A DNA stretch of 64,000 bases from Mariniphaga sediminis (GTDB taxonomy: Bacteria > Bacteroidota > Bacteroidia > Bacteroidales > Prolixibacteraceae), in assembly GCF_003573545.1 (NCBI RefSeq), contig NZ_QWET01000014.1:82773-146772 (forward strand), given 5' to 3'. The notes under the pieces are model-generated. The model was not told where the DNA came from. It was given only the letters and a program-made list of their open reading frames with translations, and made no database searches. Numbering within the stretch: position 1 is the stretch's first letter; the number at the start of each line of letters is the position of its first letter. The position numbers and the translations under genes were made by a program. Below, piece by piece: positions 8,934 to 17,496 of the stretch.

Positions 8934-9992
8934 CTATTTTTCGATAAAAGAATCAGGATAAGTGACAAAAAACTTCTTTTCGTAATCATAGGTGGGAGTC
9001 CAAATATCTTTATCCCTGTCACAATCATACAACTTCAATATCCAGGTATCAAACTTCCGTTCTCCTTCATACAACTCAATCACCCTTGCCCCACGGCCAA
9101 TATCGCCATAGCACTGCCTTCCGGTTACATTCCCGTAAGCCAGGCATATATCACGCAAACATCCGATGTAGTTATTATTGTGGTCGTGCCCCACAAAAGT
9201 GCCCATAACATCCTTACACTCAAGCATGGCTGTGTACATTCCCGAATTTAGATCGGGAGAACAAACCGTCTCTTTCTGAAGACCTACCGTTGTACTTTTC
9301 CCGATTACTTCTTTGTACTCGGGCAAAGGAATGTGAAAGAAGGCAAGGGCGGGGTATGGACTCACCCCGTTTTTCATGGAGTAGTCACGACTTTGCTCCC
9401 GGTACCAGGCAATCTGGTCAAAATTAATCCACTCATAACTGCCCATATTTCCTTTCGGATGAAAACCCATTTGGGAATCGAAAAAATAAAACAAAGCCGC
9501 ATTTTTATTTGATGTTGAAGATTTTACTTCCAGCACATAATTCCCCTCTCCGGAAACATCTTCAGGACCTCCCTGCGTAAGGTTGTAGGGTAGCCCGACC
9601 ATGGTTTCAAATATCTGCTCTTTCGTTGTATTGTATTTGAATTCTGCATCATGGTTGCCCAGTACCGCTGCCCAGGGGACTTTTGCATCAATCAGTACTT
9701 TCGATAGATCCAACCATGCAAGGGTTGTATTCGTTGTACAAACAATATCTCCGGTCAGCACCACCAGGTCAGGCTTCTCCCTTTCCAATACTGTTTTCAT
9801 CAATACCAGGGCACTGTCTGACCTGTAAGAGTTATATTGATAATGTATGTCGGTAAACTGAACTATTTTGAATTTTCCATCCTCATTAAACCTTAGGACA
9901 GGGGTTGACATAATATCTTGTCCCCACGAAAGCAGTGAAAACATTATCATTATCGCCCCGAACAAACCAATCGTCTTTTTCATGTCTTTCAA
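8934..9992 (-). CDS. Secreted calcineurin-like metallophosphoesterase
   Basis: A 352-residue protein with signal peptide (LLSWGQ near residue 25; an alternative ATG three codons in). The binuclear metal motifs of the calcineurin-like fold are all present: QFTDIHYQ (Asp-x-His), VVLTGDIV (Gly-Asp), AVLGNHDAEF (Gly-Asn-His-Asp), FFHIPLPE (His) and GHDHNNNY (Gly-His-Asp-His). It resembles the purple-acid-phosphatase-like group related to plant PAP29-type proteins. It likely removes phosphate monoesters or cleaves phosphodiesters in the periplasm. With two GDPD enzymes and an EEP-fold hydrolase in the same operon it makes a fourth phosphate-releasing enzyme, which strongly suggests a phosphorylated glycan substrate. 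Confidence 0.88.
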   Translation of the reverse strand: MKDMKKTIGLFGAIMIMFSLLSWGQDIMSTPVLRFNEDGKFKIVQFTDIHYQYNSYRSDSALVLMKTVLEREKPDLVVLTGDIVCTTNTTLAWLDLSKVLIDAKVPWAAVLGNHDAEFKYNTTKEQIFETMVGLPYNLTQGGPEDVSGEGNYVLEVKSSTSNKNAALFYFFDSQMGFHPKGNMGSYEWINFDQIAWYREQSRDYSMKNGVSPYPALAFFHIPLPEYKEVIGKSTTVGLQKETVCSPDLNSGMYTAMLECKDVMGTFVGHDHNNNYIGCLRDICLAYGNVTGRQCYGDIGRGARVIELYEGERKFDTWILKLYDCDRDKDIWTPTYDYEKKFFVTYPDSFIEK

Positions 9993-10018
9993 TTTTATTT
10001 TATTATTATTTCGAAGTC

Positions 10019-11578
10019 CTATTTAGTTGGGAGCCAATCATCAAAGTCAGAATCAATTTGAAATTCCGTCACCCCGCAGGCTTTTAAAAATTCAATGTCG
10101 CGTTTGGCCCCCCTTCCTACATCTTCAAAATGGTAGTGGCCAAAATTCACTGAAGGGACCACGGTTATATTTGCTTTTTGGCACATTTTAACCAGCGAAG
10201 AGGTGAGCCGGGTTCCTGCGTCGAACAGGAAATAGTGACAGGAAACATCTTCTCCGCTCTCAAATTTCTCACGGATTAAACCGGCCTCGGGAGCCCGGAT
10301 CATAAATTTGGCTTTCCCCCAGAAATATTTTCTGGCTTCATTATCGATAAAATATGCTCCTTCAAGCAAATTATATTTCTCCATTATTGCTTCAAGCTTC
10401 CGGTAAAATTCAGGGGACGAGTTATCGGCTTTCACATCTATCATCATTTCTACCTTTCCGGCACACATTTCTGCCACCTGTTCAAAGGATGGCGGATGAT
10501 AGTTTCCGTTTTCCGATTTTAATTTTTGGATTTCCGCCCAGGTCATCTCACCTACCCTGCGCGGGTCATTAAAAAACCGGTTAAAATTATCGTCGTGGTT
10601 AACAATCAGTTCCCCGTCTTTTGTCTCCCTGACATCAATTTCCAGCATGTAATATCCCTGATCAATGGCAGCCTGAATTGAAGCAGGATCAAATTCATTG
10701 TACTTCCCTTCTACAATACCACCCCGGTGGGCAATCAGCTTATGCCCTTTTACCTCTCCGTTATTTTTCAGCATCCCTTCAAAAACATCGGGATTATCGA
10801 TGTTTACCATATCAACCTTCTTGTCAATAGCCATACGGTAAGCGGTCCAATCATTGCCCGGAATCCAGGTCATAATCTTCATCCCTTTTTCCCGGCATGA
10901 ATGCATAAACTCTTCCGTTAGATTATCCACAGAACATTCAATAATTTGCGGATTATAGATTCGTTTCAATGAATCAAGCGCCTCCACAGAATATGCATTT
11001 ACTTTTAATGCCAGGTGCGGATGCAACCCCCTGAATTCTTTAGCAAGAGCCCAATCAGAGAACCAGAAAAAGCATTCATTTTCAAAACCATACTCATACA
11101 CAATGGGGATAAAATCTTTCAGGTCCACATCTTTTACATCGAAATAGACCTTTGCCTTTCCTTTTACCCACTGAAGAAATTCCCTTAAACGCGGAACTTT
11201 TTCTCCTTTATATTTATGGGCAAACCAGGCCCCTGCATCAAGCGTATCCATTACGGCGGATTCTGTTTCAGAAATTAACCCGGAACCGTTTGTGGTTCGA
11301 TCAAGTTGCCGGTCATGTATAATATAGTAGACACCGTCTTTGCTCCGGCGTATGTCAATCTCAATATAAGTAGCCCCATGTTCTATTGATTTTTTTGCCG
11401 CCGCATAAGTACATTCAGGAGCTAAACGATTGGCGCCGCGGTGGTTGACAACAACAATATTGCCCCTGGAATCTTCGGAGCTATTATCCTTTGCAGGTTG
11501 ACAAGCACCTAAAATAACGACCACAGCTAATAAAATAAGCTTATTTCCCCGGTTAATTTTTGAACTACAGTTTTTCAT
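10019..11578 (-). CDS. Lipoprotein with two tandem glycerophosphodiesterase domains
   Basis: A 519-residue protein with a lipobox (ILGAC, lipidated Cys26). Two complete GDPD domains follow. The first (about residues 42-270) has NHRGANRLAPECT, YIEIDIRRS and YYIIHDRQLD. The second (about 280-515) has AHRGGIVEG, MLEIDVRETKDG and IVNHDDNF. Both keep the His-Arg, Glu-x-Asp and second His motifs, so neither looks degenerate. Most family members have a single domain of about 250 residues. The protein is probably tethered to the inner or outer membrane facing the periplasm, and the two domains may cleave different positions of a repeated glycerophosphodiester. It lies between the DUF4091 and metallophosphoesterase genes, with gaps of about 40 and 26 bases. 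Confidence 0.9.
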   Translation of the reverse strand: MKNCSSKINRGNKLILLAVVVILGACQPAKDNSSEDSRGNIVVVNHRGANRLAPECTYAAAKKSIEHGATYIEIDIRRSKDGVYYIIHDRQLDRTTNGSGLISETESAVMDTLDAGAWFAHKYKGEKVPRLREFLQWVKGKAKVYFDVKDVDLKDFIPIVYEYGFENECFFWFSDWALAKEFRGLHPHLALKVNAYSVEALDSLKRIYNPQIIECSVDNLTEEFMHSCREKGMKIMTWIPGNDWTAYRMAIDKKVDMVNIDNPDVFEGMLKNNGEVKGHKLIAHRGGIVEGKYNEFDPASIQAAIDQGYYMLEIDVRETKDGELIVNHDDNFNRFFNDPRRVGEMTWAEIQKLKSENGNYHPPSFEQVAEMCAGKVEMMIDVKADNSSPEFYRKLEAIMEKYNLLEGAYFIDNEARKYFWGKAKFMIRAPEAGLIREKFESGEDVSCHYFLFDAGTRLTSSLVKMCQKANITVVPSVNFGHYHFEDVGRGAKRDIEFLKACGVTEFQIDSDFDDWLPTK

Positions 11579-11617
11579 CGTTCTATTTTATTCGATTATG
11601 TTTTATCATCATTAACC

Positions 11618-14600
11618 TCAGATATCTCCTGCTATGATATGTGCTGCCCTGTAGCGGATTGCCTGCAATACCGTCACGTTCTGTTCATAGCAGGTCATAC
11701 TTTGTACTAAATCATTGTGCGAATCCTGAAGGACTGATTTTGCCCTGTTACTGTTTTGTGAGCGAGTGTTAACAATATCCGAAAGCATGAATAAATATTC
11801 TTTATCTTCCAGACCATCGCGAATACATTCCAGGCGAATGGAGGAAACGGGCGGCTCAATAATTGGCACCGACGATTTTTCCCGGCGAGGCGGATAAACC
11901 AAAATACCGTCGCCATTTCCCCATATTCCGGAACCCTTATCATTTATAGACATAGCCTGATCCCAGGGATTGTGGCGATCCCAATAAGTTATACGCCAAT
12001 ATAAATCTCCCTGAACGCCATATTTGTCCATCATCCAATATCGTATGCGATGATTAATAGCCGGGTGATCAATAAAATTACCGGGATAAGGCCCTTTGGG
12101 AACACAGCAAACATACCACCATGCCGTTTCCCCAAGTTTTTGCCGGGCCCGGGCTTTTTGTACATCGTACCAATCCATTACGGGAACCCACAGGTTTACG
12201 TTGCCATAAAAATAATTGACCGGAGCCGGTTCAAGGTGAAGTGTTAACAACCGGCGAATATCCGGACAAGCCGACTTTAACAGTTCCAGCCCTTTTTTAA
12301 CCTCAGCGTAACTATCTTTAGCCGGTTCATCAGTCCAGTACCAGTAAGCCTTTTCCAGCCACCCTTTTTCACGTAAATGCTCCTGCACCTGTGAATATAT
12401 ATCTGTAAACAACCGGTTATACTCATCCGTGTAGCGGGCGTGGCCATCAATAGCCCCCGGTAATCCGCCCATATTGAATGATGTTAAATTGAACTCATCG
12501 AGCCAGGTTGTCATAGCCGCATCGAATTTTGTAAAATCAAGGACTGCCATTTTGGGTGTACCTTCCAGTATATAACTAAAATTGGCGTATTGATGCGGGG
12601 CATAGGGCGTAATACGGTGCGCAGCACAAAATTTTGTATACAGGTCGTAAACTTGTGAGCTTTGTTCGCTTGTCAGCGGCCCGTGGTATTGCCCGTTAAC
12701 ATTTACTCCATAAGCTGTTGCTGTGTTGGTTGCCTCTGGCAATACAAAATCAAAAACTTCCACCTCAAGGGGAACCGTTGAAACCACCTTCCCCTTTGAT
12801 TTGACTACAATCTGTCCGCTGTAAACACCGCCCGGCTGACCTGCCGGAGCATAAACGGTAATCCATACCGGTGTATTTTTGTTTGCCGGGGCATCAAACG
12901 CCCCATCCATAACCGGCAATGGGTCGGGCCACATTCCGGGAGTACCGAATGATTCCTCATTCTTAGCAATTTTAATGTACTTATCGTTAAGGACAGTTAC
13001 GGCTGCATTTGACGGCATTTCCACCTCAACATATTCCACCACATTGAAAGATATGTTCGATGCATCCAGCACATCCCCATTTTTAGAAGTGAAAGAGCCA
13101 GCCTCTATCTCCCATCCGCTCATCTCTTTTTCAGGTCGAATGATCACCTGAACTGCTTCGTACTCATTTTTAGCCAATGCCACATGCACAGCATCCAGTT
13201 CATCCTCCGGAAGAGGCTCTTCCCGGCCTATTTTTTCCATTGCCGAAGCCGCCCAAATATTTACCCCCGACTTTTGAGAGAGTTTATATTTACAGCCAGA
13301 TAACCGCTCCAAAGCCGCATAAACCTCCTGCGGACTGATATTTACTTGTCCTGGGTCAAAAGAATTTAGCTTGTTTTTCAGAAAATTTTCATACCACTCC
13401 GGTAGTTCTTCCGGATTTTGTAATGCCTTTTCTAATTTAAAAGAAAGACCCTTTAACGCTTCCAGCGGTAAATCCAAACGGGTGGGTTCTTCTACCGAAA
13501 AATTATATCCCCGTCCCTTATTATCAACGAGAAACCACCGTCGTCCCAATGACGGCACATCCAATAATACCTGAAACCGGACATCCAGGATATTCGGCCT
13601 TAAAAAAGTATATTCTCCCGAATTCAGTTCTTCTAAAGCGTCTTCAATCTCATTAAAATTTTTATCCAAAACCTTCACATACAAGCATTTTTTTTGCCCG
13701 TCTCCTTCGTAGCCCGCCAACCGGATGCTTTTCTGTCCATGGTAATAGGAAATCGTTTCAAGGGGCAGTTTTTTAGCTCCCAAATGAAAGTCTGCATGGA
13801 TATGATACAAACCATCTTTTAATTCTGTTACCGGGATTTCAAGAGGTTGGCCTATACCCACTTTTTCAGAAACATGAATATTTCCTTCCGTATCTTTAAG
13901 AATAACATCGGATTCGAATTTGTGTCCCTGCGCGGCATAAATGGATTTTTCACCTATAACCACCCGAAGTGTGCCCTTTTCTGTTTCTTCTACATTAACG
14001 CCGGGTAACGACATAGAGGTCAGTTCTGCCAGACGCAATTCAGGATCAATAAACCGCAGATAAAAACCCCAGCCCCCTGTAGATTGGATAATTTTCAGCA
14101 AGATAAAATTCCTGCCCTTTTTTAATTTTACCGGAAACATATCTTCGTCAAGGCTGGCAAACCGGTTGCTCTGGTTTTCCCAAACCATTTCGCCGTTCAG
14201 CCAGACTTTTATGCCATCGTCGCTCCCGGCTCCCAACCAGGCCTCCCGGTCACTTTCAGACTCAATCTCACAAGCTGCATATACCGTTGTAAACGGGCAC
14301 TCTCCGTAAACCGACCTCAGGTCAACATAAGGCTCAGAGGAATGAAACTCTTTCCACTGGTATTTTTTCCCATTGAAAGAAAGTTCCTGCCCCTCAAAAA
14401 AACCAGTCACTTTTTCCCCTCCAGCAGCTTGCAAAAAGTCGGTTGTGTAACGTATCTGGCCGGTTTTGTCATTTCCGTCAAAATCAGGCGCAAATGGCCC
14501 GCATAGTATCCACTCTTTAATGAATTCGTTTGGAACAACCTGTATCAGCGGATTAGATACTATGGATTCAGCACGTTTGGGAAGCGACAAAGCCCCCAAC

Positions 14601-14665
14601 ACAATGATTAGCTGTAATATAATTATCCTTTTAACATTCATACCTCTGATTTTATTCATTAACAA
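11618..14665 (-). CDS. DUF4091 glycosidase-like secreted protein
   Basis: A 1,015-residue secreted protein; the likely start could also be the ATG at 14641, directly before the NVKRIIILQ signal peptide. Residues 60-220 form an accessory beta-sandwich (WLGAGSDDGIKVWLNG is a PA14/GBD-like segment often seen before catalytic modules). A long middle region contains beta-sandwich repeats. The C-terminal third is TIM-barrel-like, with KAYWYWTDEPAK and the closing SIRLECIRDGLEDKEYLFML motif that marks DUF4091. Family members occur in many Bacteroidota glycan loci and are treated as putative glycoside hydrolases. No linkage can be assigned. It follows the first GH92 gene after 154 bases and precedes the tandem GDPD lipoprotein. 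Confidence 0.85.
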   Translation of the reverse strand: MLMNKIRGMNVKRIIILQLIIVLGALSLPKRAESIVSNPLIQVVPNEFIKEWILCGPFAPDFDGNDKTGQIRYTTDFLQAAGGEKVTGFFEGQELSFNGKKYQWKEFHSSEPYVDLRSVYGECPFTTVYAACEIESESDREAWLGAGSDDGIKVWLNGEMVWENQSNRFASLDEDMFPVKLKKGRNFILLKIIQSTGGWGFYLRFIDPELRLAELTSMSLPGVNVEETEKGTLRVVIGEKSIYAAQGHKFESDVILKDTEGNIHVSEKVGIGQPLEIPVTELKDGLYHIHADFHLGAKKLPLETISYYHGQKSIRLAGYEGDGQKKCLYVKVLDKNFNEIEDALEELNSGEYTFLRPNILDVRFQVLLDVPSLGRRWFLVDNKGRGYNFSVEEPTRLDLPLEALKGLSFKLEKALQNPEELPEWYENFLKNKLNSFDPGQVNISPQEVYAALERLSGCKYKLSQKSGVNIWAASAMEKIGREEPLPEDELDAVHVALAKNEYEAVQVIIRPEKEMSGWEIEAGSFTSKNGDVLDASNISFNVVEYVEVEMPSNAAVTVLNDKYIKIAKNEESFGTPGMWPDPLPVMDGAFDAPANKNTPVWITVYAPAGQPGGVYSGQIVVKSKGKVVSTVPLEVEVFDFVLPEATNTATAYGVNVNGQYHGPLTSEQSSQVYDLYTKFCAAHRITPYAPHQYANFSYILEGTPKMAVLDFTKFDAAMTTWLDEFNLTSFNMGGLPGAIDGHARYTDEYNRLFTDIYSQVQEHLREKGWLEKAYWYWTDEPAKDSYAEVKKGLELLKSACPDIRRLLTLHLEPAPVNYFYGNVNLWVPVMDWYDVQKARARQKLGETAWWYVCCVPKGPYPGNFIDHPAINHRIRYWMMDKYGVQGDLYWRITYWDRHNPWDQAMSINDKGSGIWGNGDGILVYPPRREKSSVPIIEPPVSSIRLECIRDGLEDKEYLFMLSDIVNTRSQNSNRAKSVLQDSHNDLVQSMTCYEQNVTVLQAIRYRAAHIIAGDI

Positions 14666-14819
14666 TCTGGTTAAAAACGATATACGGGCATGTTACACTG
14701 GTCAGGTAAACGGCATTTTGTTTATGTCCCGACGGGTGGAAACATTCATACGGCCCTCCATACTCTTCTCCTTTCCTAAAGTCATTCTTCCCAAAACGTA
14801 AATCAAAGCACGATAACTG

Positions 14820-17096
14820 TTAGTCTGTTCCCCACGCTTTATTGGGTTCAGGCCCCATTTCAAAAATCAACTCTCCCCCGTTTACCAGTTCTTCGTGGGA
14901 AATCCAGGAACGATTTAATGGCTTCCCATTCAGTCTGGCCGATTGGATATACATATTGGTTTTACTCAGTTTTGCGGCTTTGATTATAAATTCTTTACCC
15001 GGATAAACAGGATCATCCAGTTCAATCTTTACACTTTTAAAGATGGGTGCCGTAATCTGGTATACCGGATCTCCCGGGCAAACCTGAAACAGTCCCATGG
15101 CGCTCATTGCGAACCATCCCGACATGCACCCGTAATCGTCATCCATCTCTTCCAGGTACCCATCCGGAGTAGCTTTATATACCCTGTCGAAAATGGGCTC
15201 CGGGAAAAAATCATGTGTCCCGTATTTTTGAACGATGGGCTCCGTAAGAATTTTACGAACCCACTTCTGGGTAAGCCAGGGCGCCCCGCTGTAATTGAAC
15301 AGGAAAGGGGCCTGCAGATCAATCTGGTTTCCGGCGGTATATAAATCGTTATCGAAAAAATAGCTCAATTCTTTTACAAAAGCTTCTTCCCCTCCAAAAG
15401 CGCTGATTAACGCGGGCATGTCGTGCAATACATTCCAACGCCAGTGCCATTTGGATCCTTCGTAAGTGTATTTTTCACGATTCATTGCCGGGTCTTCAGG
15501 AAAATCGAGCCAGGAACCATCAGCTGCCCGCGCACGGAAATATTTGATGGAACTGTCCCAGGTATTTTTCCAATAATCAGCCCGCTTCATAAAATACTGA
15601 TAATCTTCCTGTTTCCCAATATCTTTAGCCACCTGGGCCAGGCACCAGTTATCCCAGCAATATTCGCCCGTTTGGTCAGGACGTTTAGGAATGAAGCCAA
15701 TTTTATCATACTTTTCAGGCATCTGGAGTAATACTTCCTGTTTCAAATAAGGATATACCTCCTGAATGTCAACATCAAACAATCCTTTAAAGTAGGCGTC
15801 TACCATAACCATAATCATGTGCTCATGCCGGCACGTACTTGTTACCAGGTAACCGTCCTTTCCTTGTGCCAGAAAACTTTTCTCTCCATGTGGAGGATGC
15901 TCACTGTCGGGGAATGGATCCCAGTTGTCTGCCTGTTTATAAATATTACTCAGCGACTTAACAATATCCCGGTAAACAGCAGGCTGAAACAAACTGTACA
16001 GTGGATATTTAGTCCGAAAGGAATCCCAGAAAGCATAATTGTCGTAATGAATATACCCGTCGGCTTTGTGGTTTTTACGATCAAGCCCGGGGTAAGTCCC
16101 CTCAACATCCGTCATGTTTACAGGTAAGAAACAGGTATGATAAAGCGCCGTATAAAAAATGGTTTTATACTCTTTATCCCCTTCAACAATAATTTTTTTA
16201 AGTACTTCATTCCAATCGTTGTTTGATTTCTTTTGCAATGAAGCAAAACTCCATCCGGAACATTCTGATTCCAGATTATTCCGGGCTGCCTCGATACTTG
16301 TGTGGGAAACACCCACTTTTACAAGGAGTTGTTTTCCTTTTAAATCGCCAAAGTCAAGAATCCACCCTCCTGCGTCCTGTTTGTCCAGCTTGTCCGTATC
16401 TTTTATTGTTTCGGCACACCAGGCTTTTGTATTGGCTATGGGCAAGTTAAAATGGACAGTAAAAAAAATGGACCCATAGTAGGTTTGTTGCTCCCCCTCG
16501 ATAACATGCGCCCCTTTGGGGGCCCCGGAAATATTTACAGACCGCTCCTGGTTTCCTTCGTAGAGGTACAATTTTGCATTTTTCCCTTTTGGGAAGGTAT
16601 AACGATGTAACCCGACATGTATTGAAGATGTCAATTCTGCCCGAATTTTTTCCTTATCCAACTGTACCGAATAATATCCTGGTGTTGCTTTTTCTGAAGT
16701 TTTATCGATATCCGCAACCGGGCTTTTAAAAAAAGACTCGTTGTGCCCGTTGGCAAACGGGATAATCGAAAGCAAACCTGCCCGGTCGCAAATGGCAGTT
16801 CCCCCCGAGCTTCCTTTTCGAAAATGACTGAACCCGCGTATCTGCTTATCCGAGTAATCATAACCGGAATGGGCGAAATCCCCGTCGGCTGTTAAACTAC
16901 CGGGGTAAGTGTCCGGTCCCAGTTTTACCAATCCAAAAGGAACCAATGCCGCCGGATGCCAGTGCCCATGATCCCCCTGGGTAGTAATAAACGGATCGAC
17001 ATAATCAACAGGTTTTTGTCCATTACACAAAATAGAAATTGAAAAAACTAATATCAACGTTATCAAACTGTACTTTTTCATTACCTCACTTTTCAT
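14820..17096 (-). CDS. GH92-family alpha-mannosidase, divergent active site
   Basis: A 758-residue exo-acting GH92 enzyme with signal peptide (ILCNGQ; a second ATG at 17081 is possible). The opening YVDPFITTQGDHGHWHPAAL and GLVKLGPDT are family signatures. The probable catalytic acid Glu546 sits in EGSKWHW, and the Asp pair 653-654 of the base motif is kept (DDDYGCMSGW), though the usual preceding Asn is Asp652. The region that in alpha-1,2-mannosidases reads GNEPSHH is GNQIDLQ here (Gln591), so the plus-one subsite differs. GH92 members release mannose from alpha-1,2, 1,3, 1,4 or 1,6 linkages or from mannosyl phosphate with calcium. A linkage other than alpha-1,2 is likely. Its paralogue lies immediately upstream in the operon. 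Confidence 0.9.
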   Translation of the reverse strand: MKSEVMKKYSLITLILVFSISILCNGQKPVDYVDPFITTQGDHGHWHPAALVPFGLVKLGPDTYPGSLTADGDFAHSGYDYSDKQIRGFSHFRKGSSGGTAICDRAGLLSIIPFANGHNESFFKSPVADIDKTSEKATPGYYSVQLDKEKIRAELTSSIHVGLHRYTFPKGKNAKLYLYEGNQERSVNISGAPKGAHVIEGEQQTYYGSIFFTVHFNLPIANTKAWCAETIKDTDKLDKQDAGGWILDFGDLKGKQLLVKVGVSHTSIEAARNNLESECSGWSFASLQKKSNNDWNEVLKKIIVEGDKEYKTIFYTALYHTCFLPVNMTDVEGTYPGLDRKNHKADGYIHYDNYAFWDSFRTKYPLYSLFQPAVYRDIVKSLSNIYKQADNWDPFPDSEHPPHGEKSFLAQGKDGYLVTSTCRHEHMIMVMVDAYFKGLFDVDIQEVYPYLKQEVLLQMPEKYDKIGFIPKRPDQTGEYCWDNWCLAQVAKDIGKQEDYQYFMKRADYWKNTWDSSIKYFRARAADGSWLDFPEDPAMNREKYTYEGSKWHWRWNVLHDMPALISAFGGEEAFVKELSYFFDNDLYTAGNQIDLQAPFLFNYSGAPWLTQKWVRKILTEPIVQKYGTHDFFPEPIFDRVYKATPDGYLEEMDDDYGCMSGWFAMSAMGLFQVCPGDPVYQITAPIFKSVKIELDDPVYPGKEFIIKAAKLSKTNMYIQSARLNGKPLNRSWISHEELVNGGELIFEMGPEPNKAWGTD

Positions 17097-17496
17097 CTCT
17101 TATCTATTGAAACATTATTCATTCTATTCAAAAACATCTGTCAGCGCTGCGCCGGTTGTCTATGAATCAGGCTCAAAAACAAACAGATAAAAACAGCAGG
17201 AGCCAAATCGTAAACAGAGCAGGATGTTTAATCCTATATCCCTGTTACCCCTTCGCCATGAACAGTTCTGAATGGGATATTTCAGACAATCCCATAGCAC
17301 GCACCGCTAAACCATTCTCCCAATTATTACATGCGGCGATTTTTATCTTTTCTATTTTCTTTAAAACCAGAACCGGCCCAAAACCAAACTGTCTGTAATC
17401 CAATAAGTGAAAACCATCTTTTATTGAAAGTCAATTTTAACAGTATCACTAACAGCCTTGTAAGCCACTGCACTGAACCTGATCTCCACGGAAGGT
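17097..17496 (-). other. Gap of 400 bases with a possible gene-end relic
   Basis: No complete gene is visible. On the minus strand, from just inside the end of the upstream GH92 gene but in another frame, a 32-codon open segment encodes the beta-strand-like string SVEIRFSAVAYKAVSDTV and ends in a stop near 17422. Its composition looks like the C terminus of a beta-sandwich domain, perhaps the remains of a deleted gene. The rest is AT-rich and probably carries the leader of the following GH92 gene. The relic is a weak call. Confidence 0.25.
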
